Positions 11,148 through 21,989 of a stretch of DNA of 47,717 nucleotides are shown in pieces. The number at the start of each line of letters is the position of its first letter. Within the stretch, counting starts at the first letter, position 1. A model generated the notes under the pieces. That model saw only the letters and a list, made by a program, of their open reading frames with translations, did not search any database and was not told the DNA's origin. Origin of the DNA: Hymenochaete sp. R1 (taxonomy: Eukaryota > Basidiomycota > Agaricomycetes > Hymenochaetales > Hymenochaetaceae). The DNA lies in the NCBI GenBank assembly GCA_019400425.1, contig JAFREE010000180.1, forward strand, positions 1-47,717, in the 5' to 3' direction. Both the position numbers and the translations under genes were made by a program.

Positions 11148-14078
11148 TTAAAGCACCCCGTCACTCCGAATCGCACACTGTCCAAAGTCTTTCTTCTCCA
11201 GCCCCTCTTCCTTTGGTAAAATATCCTTTTCATTTCACAAGACAAAGGTTAAACTTTCCGCGAGTCTATGCACTGCACCAAAGTACTCACATGCTCAAAA
11301 ATGCCCAATGGAAGCGCCAAGGTGACGCAAGCATTCGGTGAGTCGACAACAGCCCCGACGTGGCTTTCAACTGGCGCAGCGGAAAGTAACAAGTCTGTAG
11401 GAGCAAATATGAATTTATTCCGGGCACTAGGAAGGCTAAGTTGCGATGTGTACTCACAAGCTTGTTCCCGGGCTGACATATGCGGGGAATGATCAGGGAC
11501 TATACATCTAGACGATTGTAAAATAATGCCAACTTACTATATCCAATCTCAATTACGGAAAATATAGGGGTCCGAGTCAGAAAAAAAGGGAGGCAAGAAT
11601 GCAAGTGAGTCCAACGGACCTTCATGAGGTAGGTGATAGCGTTCAACGCAGCCTGCTTGTATGCAACAGTACTACGGATGATCAGCTACAACTTATAAAC
11701 GGAGCGGCTCAAAAATGAGAGCTCACGCGTCCATATTATATTGCTTGCCATCGCCGTCTGTAGAGAAGGGAGCATTGAAAAAAAAAACGACGATTATCAG
11801 TTTTAAGTACTCACGATAATCGACTGAGATTCCTTCAAACACGAGCTATGCGCGTTACGATAGAGCTTCAGATAAACGTCAAAAACGGTGCAAGTTGAGA
11901 TTCCTCACTTTTGCTGAGTAGAGCGGGTCGATAGGTGACGGCTAATAGCACAGACTTAGTAACAAAGTACTACGTGGATGAGTGTATGCTGCTATGTACT
12001 TACGAGAAATATGGGTTGTTTGAGTGCGAATTTCTCAACGCCACCCTTTATGATGCTTGTGCTGAACGTGATAATCCCAGCCTACTCGATATGGGAGAAG
12101 TACGCATAAAACCCATCTTGAATATATATGCCTTACCATCTCAATCGCTCCGCAGAAAGAAAGCTCGCCCTACCAAGATAGCAAGAGATTCAGAACAATC
12201 AATTATCAATCCTGAGAGTCTTGCATAGTGTACTTACATCACCTTGAGAGAAATGAAGGTCACCGACGGACAGGAGGGCGTCTTTTACAAACACAGGAAA
12301 GTAGCAGCGCGAACCACTAGAAAGAAGACAAGTCAAAAGAAATTTGAAAAAGAAACGCATATAATCATGTATGCAATCATGCTTACCGCGACAAGTTCTT
12401 TATCTAGCTCAAAATAACAGCTCTCATCAAGGTCTGAAATAAATCGATAATCTGGAACAAAAGGTATTACATCGCAGTTTCCACCATGCTCTCGGCCAGG
12501 GACCGTTCTTGCTCCCTCCTTCGCGACTTTCCCTCTGATATCCTGAGGAAGTTCCTGTCCAACATACGCCCCTACGGGTTCCGGAGGGAATGCGACGGGC
12601 GGAAGAGAATTAATATGGGCATCAATTAGCTCCTTTTCCCGTTTGTTCCAGGTTGCGAGGAGCTCGGTTGAGGGTGCTGTGCCACTGGCCATCATGATCA
12701 TCATCTCATTGTTAGTTACGCCCGCAGATTGTTTGACAATTGAAGTAGTGACTTACATGAGACCCGGATGTGAGATGCCAGCAAATTTCACGCCAGGAAT
12801 ATGTCTTGACGTTGCATATACACCCTTGAGGTCCCATATTGCTTTGCATGCCCTACTATTGAACTCGCGAGCTGTACACATCAGAATGGTTGAGAAGGAG
12901 GGATCGCGATAAAGCTTGGGAAATTCAGACGTACCAAAGAGACCACCGCCGTTTTCGAGCTCGAATATGCCCTACACCATACGGATTGTTGTCAAGTCAT
13001 TGGGTATTCTTTATCGATACGTTCGCAGCACGTACCGTGTATCCCCAAGGCATCTCGTCGAAAGGTTTGACTAATACCGAATATCAGTTTGTGCGTAATA
13101 GAGGCGCTTCTTAGACCACTCACCATCGAGTATGTCAACTACCTAATAAGACCAGGTACAAATTTAGAATGGCAGCCAAACACAAAACATAGATACACCG
13201 CACCAAACAGTCCCCCGGCTCAGCCCCCTCGACGGCTATCGGCCCACTGAGATTGTGTATTTTCGTAAGATCGATGTTCTTGATGTCATCGCTGCCTGAA
13301 AGAAGACCAAGTATATTTTATTCAGTTCCTCCCCTAGATTCAGAGCCAGAACCGTGACAAAGCGACGAAGAAGACGCACTGTCATTGTTCCCGATTTGCG
13401 CCCCCGTCCAATCTTCAGTCATTCATTAACTTTATCTCACATCTTATCTGGAAGCGGGGAGCATTATGGACCCCTCACCGACACATTCAATCTTGAATAC
13501 CTTTAAGCAAACGCATTAACGTAGGGAACAGCCCTGATCCAAGAGCATGAAAAGGGAAGGTTCGTACCTCGCCCGGCTTGACCTTAGCAAAGGCCGGTAT
13601 ATCAGGGCTAATTCATAGTTACGGTAATTCGATTTTTTTTAGATTAATGATCATTAATCCCAATATCCATGGAATGAAGGGAAAAGAAAACGTACTGCCA
13701 ACGATTATGCAACCCCTGATAATAAGAAGTCATCGTGCGTCAGTGGCGTCGCCACAAATAAAGACAAGCACTTCATTTTCGGAGTGACAGGACGCACCTT
13801 TTGCTGATCCGCCGGCCTGCATGAACGAAATAAGAAATATTGGGTCAGCCGCTTGCTTTATGTTCGATGTTCGTTTAACTCTTGTGATGAATTCAATGTA
13901 TTCACTTACTTGAACGGGTCGACCTAGTCAATGGGCGTTAATGACAATGCCAACGGTGTTGAGGTGCGCGTTCCCGTCATTCGGGTGCGGAAGTTGGCTA
14001 AAAGTGAAAGGGAAAGGGAGAGATCGGACGCACCTTGATAAGAGTCGGATACGGCACGGAGCTCGCTCTAGTCGCCAT
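11148..14078 (-). CDS. fmdS: Formamidase (FmdA/AmdA acetamidase-formamidase family), about 25 coding exons
   Basis: Hydrolyses formamide to formate and ammonia. The reading frame is scattered over about 25 exons that I could chain end to end, giving about 421 residues (family about 400-420). Landmarks in order: MATRASSVPYPTLIK, GLHNRWHPDIPAFAKVKPGE, FKIECVDWTGAQIGNND, HNLSGPIAVEGAEPGD, GIFELENGGGLF, KAIWDLKGVYATSRHIPG, HPGLIGTAPSTELLATWNKR, EGARTVPGREHGGNCD, IKNLSRGSRCYFPVFVK, LLSVGDLHFSQGDGELSFCG, LLLSAAPVESHVGAVVDSP, and KKDFGQCAIRSDGVL. Several exons are tiny: about 17 nt (VDPFK), 17 nt (IKNLSR) and about 10 nt (IGY). Contiguous single-frame reading fails nearly everywhere, so simple ORF calling misses the gene. 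Upstream GATA motifs suggest nitrogen control. Confidence 0.93.
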
Positions 14079-14246
14079 CGCGTACCAGGGACCTAGCGTA
14101 AGACACTGAGTCAAAGAATACGGTCAAAAGAAACGAGGACGAAGACGTAGAGTTGTAGTCGGGTGCAAGAAGGAAGAAGGAAGAGGAAGAGAGAAAAGAA
14201 TGGGAAGCACCAGCCGTTTATTCCTTAAAGGCATAGTGGGACCCAT

Positions 14247-14435
14247 AGATAAGAAGCTATTCTATGGATGAAGCTTACGAGCTAGAATCTAGATAGACTG
14301 GCAGTGAGCAGGAAGCATGTGACGTATGGACGCGGAGACGGAAGGGCGGTGAACGGATGCAGAGGACGAGAATCAACGAGATAAATACCAGTGGCCCGGG
14401 GGTACCAGTTTATGACACGAACATGTGGAAGATAA
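14247..14435. promoter_or_regulatory. Cluster of four AGATAR sites upstream of formamidase
   Basis: AGATAA at 14247-14252, AGATAG at 14291-14296, AGATAA at 14379-14384 and AGATAA at 14430-14435, all on the plus strand, 169-357 bp upstream of the formamidase ATG (14078, minus). HGATAR is the binding site of fungal AreA/Nit2-type GATA nitrogen regulators, and Aspergillus formamidase is AreA-controlled. The match to a nitrogen-scavenging gene makes regulation plausible, though short motifs also arise by chance. The rest of the 14079-14770 gap shows no gene. Confidence 0.45.
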
Positions 14436-14770
14436 CGAATTGCACATATACAAATATAACAGCACGTCGTAAGCAAGAAACTCCGGAACTGAATGTAGTA
14501 GATGAATGTATAGATGCATACAGTACGAGTGTGCATTGCATGGGAAATTTAAGTTCTTAATGAATACTGATGGGATAGTGTGCGCGTGATCAAGTGCGTG
14601 AACATGAATAGTCATGAATAAAAAATGAATAAAAAAGGGAGATGTAAGTAAAAAGCGAAGGGAATAGCGAAAGCAAAAATAGTTTAGGACAACAGTGAGT
14701 GATGAAGACAAAACAGTGAAAGAGACAACAATGTGGTAGTGCCGCATGGAGCTGGGTCCTTTACCAACCG

Positions 14771-17700
14771 TTATGTCTGCCCAAACCCTTGCTGATATCT
14801 CTTTATCAAATCCTTCAATCTCGCTTGGCCGAACCCGAGTCCGAGTCCAAGCCCACGCTCAGTCGTAGTACCTGACAATGGTGTTTTGCTAGCAGCAGAC
14901 GCCGCTTCAAGTCCCTCCCGCTCCCCGCTCTGTTTGTCGAGCGTTTGTCCTTTTGTCCGCTCGCCCTCACCAAGGTCATGCGTGGAAGCATATTCCAAAA
15001 GAGGGCTTCTCTGTGGGTACCTGTACGGTTGTCCAGGATAAGTGATGTGATTCTGCTGCTGTTGCGGTGGTGATTGATTCGACCTTGCCTGGTGAATGGG
15101 ACGAGCAAGAGAAGCCGTAGATGAAAGCATGGGCGTTGCAAGCGAGGACGACACGATGGCTGGCAAAGAAGGCGACTTGATCATTCGAGCACGGCGCGCT
15201 GTGAGATCGCCTCCGTTTTCCCTCACGTCTTCCTTCACACTTACCCCCGTCGAATCTGGCGGTTTCACCTTTCCATATCCATGTCTATGTTCATGTCCGT
15301 GTTCATGCCCATGCCCATATTCTCTTCTACGTGCATATTTTTTGTTTGGGGGCGATGATGAAGGCGCCTTCACACTCGCGTCACCATTACCAGCGTCAGG
15401 TCCGTTCCGGCTTTCGAACGCGGCTTTCGGCCTCGGCTGTCGGAACACAGGGTTGAACACACCTTTCTTCCCTGCGTTAGCATCCGCCGACGTCGACGTG
15501 GATTCCTGCTGAGCCGCGAGCGAGGCCCATATTGCGCCCACAGACGTAACCTTCCCGCCCTTCCCCCCACGCGCTGAGCGAACGTCGTATTTGGCTTCGG
15601 AAGCTTGGAGCAGGCCTGTTCCCGTCTTTTTAGGGTTGATGTTGGAATTCGAAGGAGAGGCGAAGCGTTTGAGGACCGGTTTGAGAGGGAGGTGCGGTTC
15701 TTTGGAGAAGTTGGATATGGGTGCTTGAAGTTGCACAGATGTGCGTGTTGGTGCTGATGGCGGTGCAGGTTTTGGGTGATAGGTGCCGCTACTGTCAGGT
15801 GAACCGACAGGTTTGCCATTCGGTTGGGGGTCATGCATGTCGTCAATACTCGTATTATGCAGAACAAAACCTGATGACCGTCGTGGAATCTTCTCTTCCA
15901 ACAGAATTTCGGGTTCTTCACGCTGCAAATCGTGCGGAGATCGGAGAAGGGGGTGAGGGTCAATGTCTTGCGGACCGGTGAGGTCCTCTGCAAGAATCCC
16001 ATGACTGATGTCTGGCGATGTTTCCTCTGCATCTGGGCGGAGGGACTGCGCTGCTTCATCCAACGTTGACGCCGATTGTATCCCACCAAGCCATTGCACG
16101 ACGCGGCCTGTCGCCGCCTCCTTCAAATTTCGCGCGTCCTTCCGCTTCCCCCGTTCGTTCATTGATCTTCTTCCATTCCCACTGTCGTTCGCATCTAGTA
16201 TCTCTTCCGTACCTCCACCTTCACGCAGCATACTCTCGTCCCCACACCCTATTCCGCCAGACGACTGATGCACCACCGTACCCGTATTCGTCTTCGCATC
16301 CGAAGGCCCCTCTATTCCCAGCGCCAAACTCGAGATCGCCGAATCGTTCACCGGGTCGTTACCCAACCCACCCGCATTCGGACTCGGTATTGCTATAGGC
16401 TTTGGGTTTGGGCGCAAAGATGACGATACCGGCAGCGGCGATAATATATTGCGTACGTCTACCCGTTTTTGCAGCGGCTCGTTTTCAGACGCAGGTCTGC
16501 GCGTCCCGACTTGATCGAGAAGCTTCCGTTCGAGGGCATCCAATCCGCTTGGATAGTCCCACGAGCTTGGCATAAGTGGGCGGCGCTGTTTCGAAATGGG
16601 GTGCAGAACGGGCTCTTTGGGCGGTTCGAGGAGGTCAGAGGTGGGAGACGACATAGACGCAAACCCGGATTGAGGTCGATGTGGAAGAGTCTTGTCGATT
16701 GCAGGTGTTACAGGCTCATTCCCCTTTCCAGAATCGCTGACTTTAACCTCCTCTGCGGCCATACGTTCGAGATCAGCAACAAACTCGCTCTTGACTGTGT
16801 TATGCTCGATACTGAAAGAGTGCTTAGGGCTTAATAGAGGTCGAGGGGAGTGTACCTTTACGTCCGATCTGGGACTTGCAGTAAGACGAGCCGTGTTGAT
16901 AGTCAATGGACTCACTTGACCTGGGTCAAGTTCAGTCCTGGGACTTGATGAGAAAGGAGGGTTCGGCGAGGTGATAAATTCTACCGGCGGTGCCGAGATT
17001 TTCTGTGGTGTTACGGGTGACACTTCAGTGGATTTCAACTGTGGTGCCGGAAATCGATGTGACTGGGGTGATACTGAGCGGTTTCGTGATGTCATCCGAA
17101 GATGAGCAGATATACGGGATGCTCGCTCTCCCTTTCCTGGCTCGCCTTCTTCAGGATGCGGATTCAGAAGTGGGCGCTCCGGCGTAGATTGAAAGCGCTG
17201 GGCCTGAGGGGAGGTCGAAGTCATCTCAGGTGAGATTGACTGAACGGGGATAACGGGTAACGCAGGTGCTTGATAGCCTAAGTATGGATCGGCACTCGCA
17301 GGGCGAAGGTGATAGAAAGTAGCAGGAGGGTAGATAGAATATTGGTTACACGGGAGGCCAACTGGGGGTGGAGACCAGACAGGAGGGGGGTGGAGGACAG
17401 GAGGAGACATTGGCGGACTCATGTATCCTGGGAAATAATCGTATCCCGACACTGCTTGGTATGGAGAAGTTACAGACATTGGGCTAGCGATGCGGTAATC
17501 CATGGGAGGAGGTGACGGAAAAGATTCAGGTGAAGGAGGAAGGAGGCGTAGAGCAGCAGGGTGCGTGATGGAGACGGGTATGGATAAGGTAACGTCTCTC
17601 TGGCCAAAACCCATTCCGATCTTGACCTCTAAGACGTGTTGTAGCCCGAATATGCTCTCAACTTCCCGTCGCGTCCCATCTTCGTCACCAGGGTCCAGCT

Positions 17701-18673
17701 TACCGGCACGTACACCCAGAGATTTACTTGGTACTTCGAAAACAAGACTTGCAAACCCCTCAGTCCCTGGTTGTACGATATATTCTGGTCCTACGAAAGG
17801 AATGCTGAAGACTATGTCGGACACCTGTAAAGATTTATGAGGGTGGGAAAGAGTTGGAAGTTGGAGATAGCGGGTTAAGCTTAGACTCAAGCTTGTTGTC
17901 TATGAAACAATTATAAGATCGCTGCAATCATTATCGAGAAACATCGGAACGCGCACCGCATTGCCAGTATGATTCTTCACGAAGAGTTCCAAACACGAGG
18001 TACGACCCCCAACAACATAGGGGTTCAGCAGACGTCCCTGTGCCCAAAATTTACCATTGTCTGAGACGACCGCTTGCTCCGAATCTACATTGGACATGGG
18101 CATTTCGACAACAGGAACCTCCTTCCGTTCCATGACTCGCTGCATCTCCATCCGCCATGCGACGCCCACGCTCGCGCGGACTTCGTACTTGAGCTTGGCG
18201 AGGCCTTTGCTATAGTCGATGCTTGCTGGTGAAGAGGGTGGGAGTGGGAAGCGGAAGAAGAAGGTTGTCCGACCTTTGCGAGCTTCGTAGTAGCCCTCTT
18301 GGAGGGAGTCTTCTGTCCCAAGTTGTGGATGTGGGTGGACGGCGTTGGAAGGTGGGAGGCCCGCTCCTTGGAAATGGCGGGTTAAATGCAGGAAAGTGTT
18401 CGTCGCTGAATGGTCACGCGAGGTCAATTCTGGGTGTGCAATCGTTTATTCAGCTGCCATAATATATTCTAACAATCGATCGAGCAACTCGCCTTGAATT
18501 GCGAAAAGCTCGACCTTGATGTCTGCAATACCCAAGCCCCTCTCCGCCCTCGTCTCCAACTCCATCTTGCCGGTGATCTGTTCACCAGCTACATAGAGCG
18601 GATCTGAGAAAAACAAGACTACTTTTGCCTTGCTGTGAGCTGGCGTGGCATTCATAGGCTCTGGGCGAGCCAT
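14771..18673 (-). CDS. Arrestin-domain protein with long disordered C-terminal tail
   Basis: Three exons (18673-18493, 18429-17957, 17899-14771) give 1260 residues. An arrestin N-like fold starts with KVVLFFSDPLYVAGEQITGK and KVELFAIQ, then GRTTFFFRFPLPPSSPASID and KLKYEVRASVGVAW. An arrestin C-like part follows (FSIPFVGPEYIVQPGTEGFA to VTLSIPVSITHPA). The remaining ~850 residues are disordered and Pro/Ser-rich with many possible Pro-Tyr contacts, including PPVWSPPPVG. The protein ends in a basic helix, RLKDLIKRYQQGFGQT. Fungal alpha-arrestins (ART/PalF types) recruit Rsp5/Nedd4 ligase to membrane transporters or sense ambient pH; which subclass this is cannot be told. Intron 1 has a GC donor (GCGAGT), required for frame continuity. 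ATG 18673 is the first in-frame ATG. Confidence 0.88.
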
Positions 18674-19112
18674 GGCGGAACCGAGTGTCCCTGTGCTCTT
18701 GGACTCGGTGAGCGTGAAGGCCAAAGTGCAAGTTCAGCAGTAATCAGCGCTTGTTATTATTGATCGGAGTTCGGATGTTATCTGCCGGCATCTGCCGATC
18801 TGCTCATCACAGCACAGACAACATGGTCAGAAATAATAAGACAAAATTCGGCACAGATGCTATGAGAAAAGGAAGATACAAAGACGCAGACAATAGCTAT
18901 TGATTTTTTTAAAAGAATGATGGGAATTGAGGTATAAAAAGTAAAATGCGACAGTCTTAGACATGGAACAAAGTGAAAGATTACAAGTGCATATTTCGAC
19001 ATAGTAAGCTGCTCGTGCCAGAAAGAAAAGTAGTTCTGGGTTTCAGGTGACGCAGTGGGTGAATAGTTACCCTCGTAATAGCTAACAACTTCCCTGTAGA
19101 CTATGGCGAACG
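18674..19112 (-). promoter_or_regulatory. Arrestin-gene upstream region
   Basis: 439 bp between the arrestin-gene start and the stop of the next minus-strand gene. There is no coding-like frame; parts are AT-rich (18895-18930). It should contain the arrestin promoter and the upstream gene's terminator. Confidence 0.35.
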
Positions 19113-20136
19113 CTAAGATGGTCCACTCGCAAACGCCTGCTCATCGATAGCCCACGACACATCATCGGCATCGCGAGGTCTCTCCGAAACAGCAAAACTA
19201 CTCTCCGAGTCGAGCCGCCGAAAATAAAGCTTGTTGGTCTGCAAAAGATCCATGATTGTTGTCGACTCCTTCAGCGTCATCTTGGACGGGTTCTTGCAAC
19301 TAATGGTTGGGGGCCAGCCCTCCATAGACACGCCGTACTCCAAGAGCTTCTCCGGCTTAGTCCATTTCATATCTGCAGTGCGCACCCCGCTTACAGCTCT
19401 TCTATACGCGTAAGATGTGGGTCTGATGGTCAAAAATTCGGTTGAGGTCACTTACCGTAATCTTGATCGCATTTCCACATACAAGTTGTTTTTCAATGCC
19501 ACAGCCGGTGTTTGCTTTGGTCCCGATGCAGAATTAATTGCAGCTGCTTGATTCTGAAGGTCAGAAAATCCAAGCTGCCTTCGACAATGTTCTTTGAAAT
19601 TGCGCATCCCGACTGCCCCGCCATTCCGCATCCCCCGCCAGAACTCTCGTCCTGTAACCGTCCCGCCTAGAAATCCTTCGTCTTCGTCGTTCGCGGGGTC
19701 CACAGCAAGAAAGAATGAGTGTCGGCCGACAAGCGATAGTGCTGCCTCGAGAGTTCGAGAAGTGCGGACTAGGATGTCACTAACTGGAGACATGAGCGAA
19801 CGGACGGACAAGACTGAAGAAGATGCGGGGGATTATTTACTTGATGATTGGGAGGATGCTTCTTCGTCGATAGTGCTGGCAAGAGGCTTAGTAAAGGTGT
19901 TAAAGAGACGTATTGAATGCCAGTTGACAAGTTTGATTTGAATCTACAGTAGTAGAACCATTGTTACGAGTCGCTGGAGGTCAGGGAGCTCTCTGATACC
20001 GTACCTCCTCGAAGTCTCTGCTTTCTTTGACAGCAAAATCACGTATTTCGTGAAGGGTTTTCTCTAAAAACATCTCGAGTCTTTCCAAGAACAACGGCTC
20101 GTCGTTAGACGAAGTTGTAGCCGCTCCGTCGTGCAT
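19113..20136 (-). CDS. Conserved-looking protein of unknown function (283 aa)
   Basis: Four exons (20136-20005, 19943-19841, 19783-19456, 19401-19113) join in exact phase to 283 residues. Start MHDGAATTSSNDEPLFLERL, then an amphipathic segment EMFLEKTLHEIRDFAVKES, KLVNWHSIRLFNTFTKPLAS, a middle GRHSFFLAVDPANDEDEGFL and GREFWRGMRNGGAVGM, and a C-terminus TNKLYFRRLDSESSFAVSE. No domain or signal peptide is recognised. The regular splice phases and even composition argue for a real, probably conserved fungal gene. A shorter model starting at an internal ATG (19793) is possible but would drop the first two exons, which are clearly coding in character. Its start codon lies 93 bp from the divergent ACL4 start. 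Confidence 0.72.
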
Positions 20137-20229
20137 GGTGGTGGTGGCAAGAGTCTGAGATCGACGACGACGAGCGGCTTTGCTTCCACAGTCCTTGCAC
20201 CCGGTCCCTCAACCCAACCCTTGCCCACC
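20137..20229. promoter_or_regulatory. 93-bp bidirectional promoter / 5' leader region
   Basis: Only 93 bp separate the start codons of the minus-strand 283-aa gene (20136) and the plus-strand ACL4 gene (20230). Two promoters and both 5' untranslated regions must fit here or overlap the opposite gene's 5' end. The interval is GC-rich and purine/pyrimidine-skewed (ggtggtggtggc, cgacgacgacg), with no TATA-like element. Confidence 0.5.
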
Positions 20230-21811
20230 ATGGGCCGCACACGCCTCAAATCTAAAAGGGCTTCCACGACGACGACGACCCCCGCTACTACAAAAGAGTC
20301 GAGCTCAACATTCATCCAACCCGCTACCCGTCCTGAACCCTCCCTCGACGCCCTCTTCGCCAAAGCCCAATCGCTCCTCACCCAAACCGACTACGACCTC
20401 GCCCAAAAATTTGCACTCCGCATCCTCGGCCGGTACCCTTCCCACCACGATGCACGAGAGCTCCTGGGCGTGACGCAGCTCGAGAAGGGTGAGCTGGACG
20501 ATGCACGAGTCGTACGTGTTTTTATGACATTCATAATTACGGAAGGATGCCGATTGTTATGGGAAATGCGATATATGCGCTTCCTACTAGACATTCGCAA
20601 CTCTCATCCCGCCTTCCCCTGGTGCTCCCAACCCACCCCCTCCATCTGCACACCTCTACCTTGCTCAACTCAGTGACGATGACCCATATCTGGCGCTCAA
20701 GCACTACGAAGCTGCCGCCGGACTACTGCATGCGCAGCTCAAGGGCAAGGAGCGCGCGTCCGCTGGCTCGCTGTCTGTCAATGCATTGCCGACTTCTGGA
20801 AAGCAGGGCGAATCGGAGACGGAGATTGACATTCGGCGGAACATAGTCCGAGTGTTGGTCGCAATGGTGGAAATTTGGATGTCACCGACATATGACCTCT
20901 GGTGAGTCCTCACTTGCATATCCTCATATAGTCCTTAGACGCCCCCAGCTAAGCTCCGATATCGTGATCATATCTGCTTACCCTATCTACAAACAGCTTT
21001 GAGCCTAATGCAGAAGCGACCTGCGAGTTGTTGCTGAAGCGAGCATTCGAGATTGACGGAGAGAACGTGGAGGCGCTCGTATCGTTGTCATCTTTCCGGC
21101 TTTCACAGCAGCGCGAGGAGGAAGCTAAAGAGGCCGCAATGCGTGCGTGGGCGGTATGGAAGGATGTTGACGATGGTGAGTCACCTTTTTTTGAATCCAG
21201 CCCTAGCGTATGCCGTTGCCCTCCGTACTCTAGTAGTAGCTAAAAATTGAAAACCAGACGACCAAGCCCTACCATCCATCCCTACCCGAATCGAGCTCAC
21301 GAAACGATTCCTCGAACTTTCCGAGTATGCACCCGCATTACTCGTCCTCCAATCGGTCCTCGCCGCAGACGACCAGTCCGTTGACGCGTGGTACCTCGAG
21401 GGTTGGTGTTTCTTCTTGATGGCGGAGCAGGCTAAAGAGAAGAGTGATTCGCGGGAAGGGGGACGAAGAGATAGCGAAGGGGGTGAGGGGAAAGAGGCTG
21501 AAGATGACGGGGAGTTGGGATGGGAAGAGCTTGCGGGAGATTCGAGGGAGTGTTTGGATAGGTGTCGGGCGGTGAGTGAATTCCATCATTTTTCTCAATT
21601 TTTGCAACTGAATTCATCCTAGCTGCACACATCGTTAGGTCATCCAGACGAAGGTCTACTACAGCACACAGATGAACTTATAGCTCAATTAGATGCATTG
21701 AGTATCAAACCTTCTGCTGAGGGTGAGGATGAAGCTGGTGATGGTGACGGTGAAGGCGCGGAAGGCTGGGAGGACGTCGAGGATAGTGATCCGGATGTAG
21801 AGATGTCATGA
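20230..21811 (+). CDS. ACL4: Acl4-type TPR assembly chaperone of ribosomal protein uL4
   Basis: Five exons (20230-20511, 20591-20901, 20997-21175, 21258-21571, 21623-21811) encode about 424 residues. Start MGRTRLKSKRAS is basic, followed by TPR helices: LDALFAKAQSLLTQTDYDLA, RILGRYPSHHDARELLGVTQ, HLYLAQLSDDDPYLALKHYE, CELLLKRAFEIDGENVEALV and WYLEGWCFFLMAEQ. The C-terminus is acidic (GEGAEGWEDVEDSDPDVEM), as in Acl4, which binds the long loop of free uL4 (Rpl4) and escorts it to pre-60S assembly in the nucleus. An upstream in-frame extension exists but lacks an ATG. A low-complexity Glu/Asp/Gly insertion sits in exon 4. Confidence 0.9.
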
Positions 21812-21989
21812 CCGTGCGCTGCATGTACTTTTCCATTTAAAAAGTCTTGTGTAGAGCTGTGCAGTGTATTGTAAGAGTTGCGCGGATATACATATACATA
21901 AGTGAAAAGTAGGGGTTGACTGTACTTCTAATCATTAGCGAAAGCTCGTCTATGTCTAATGCTGGGGTAAGAAAGCTTCTGGAACAGGT

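Noticed and set aside
12333..12704. Uninterrupted reading of the formamidase frame past GGNCD into VIPFVPDYRF
   Set aside because: A 67-nt intron followed by a 17-nt exon restores the conserved IKNLSRGSR motif exactly; the read-through segment has no family match.
14357..14747. Frames in the formamidase promoter, including a Leu/Phe-rich minus frame
   Set aside because: Low complexity, no start context or family; the region is better explained as promoter.
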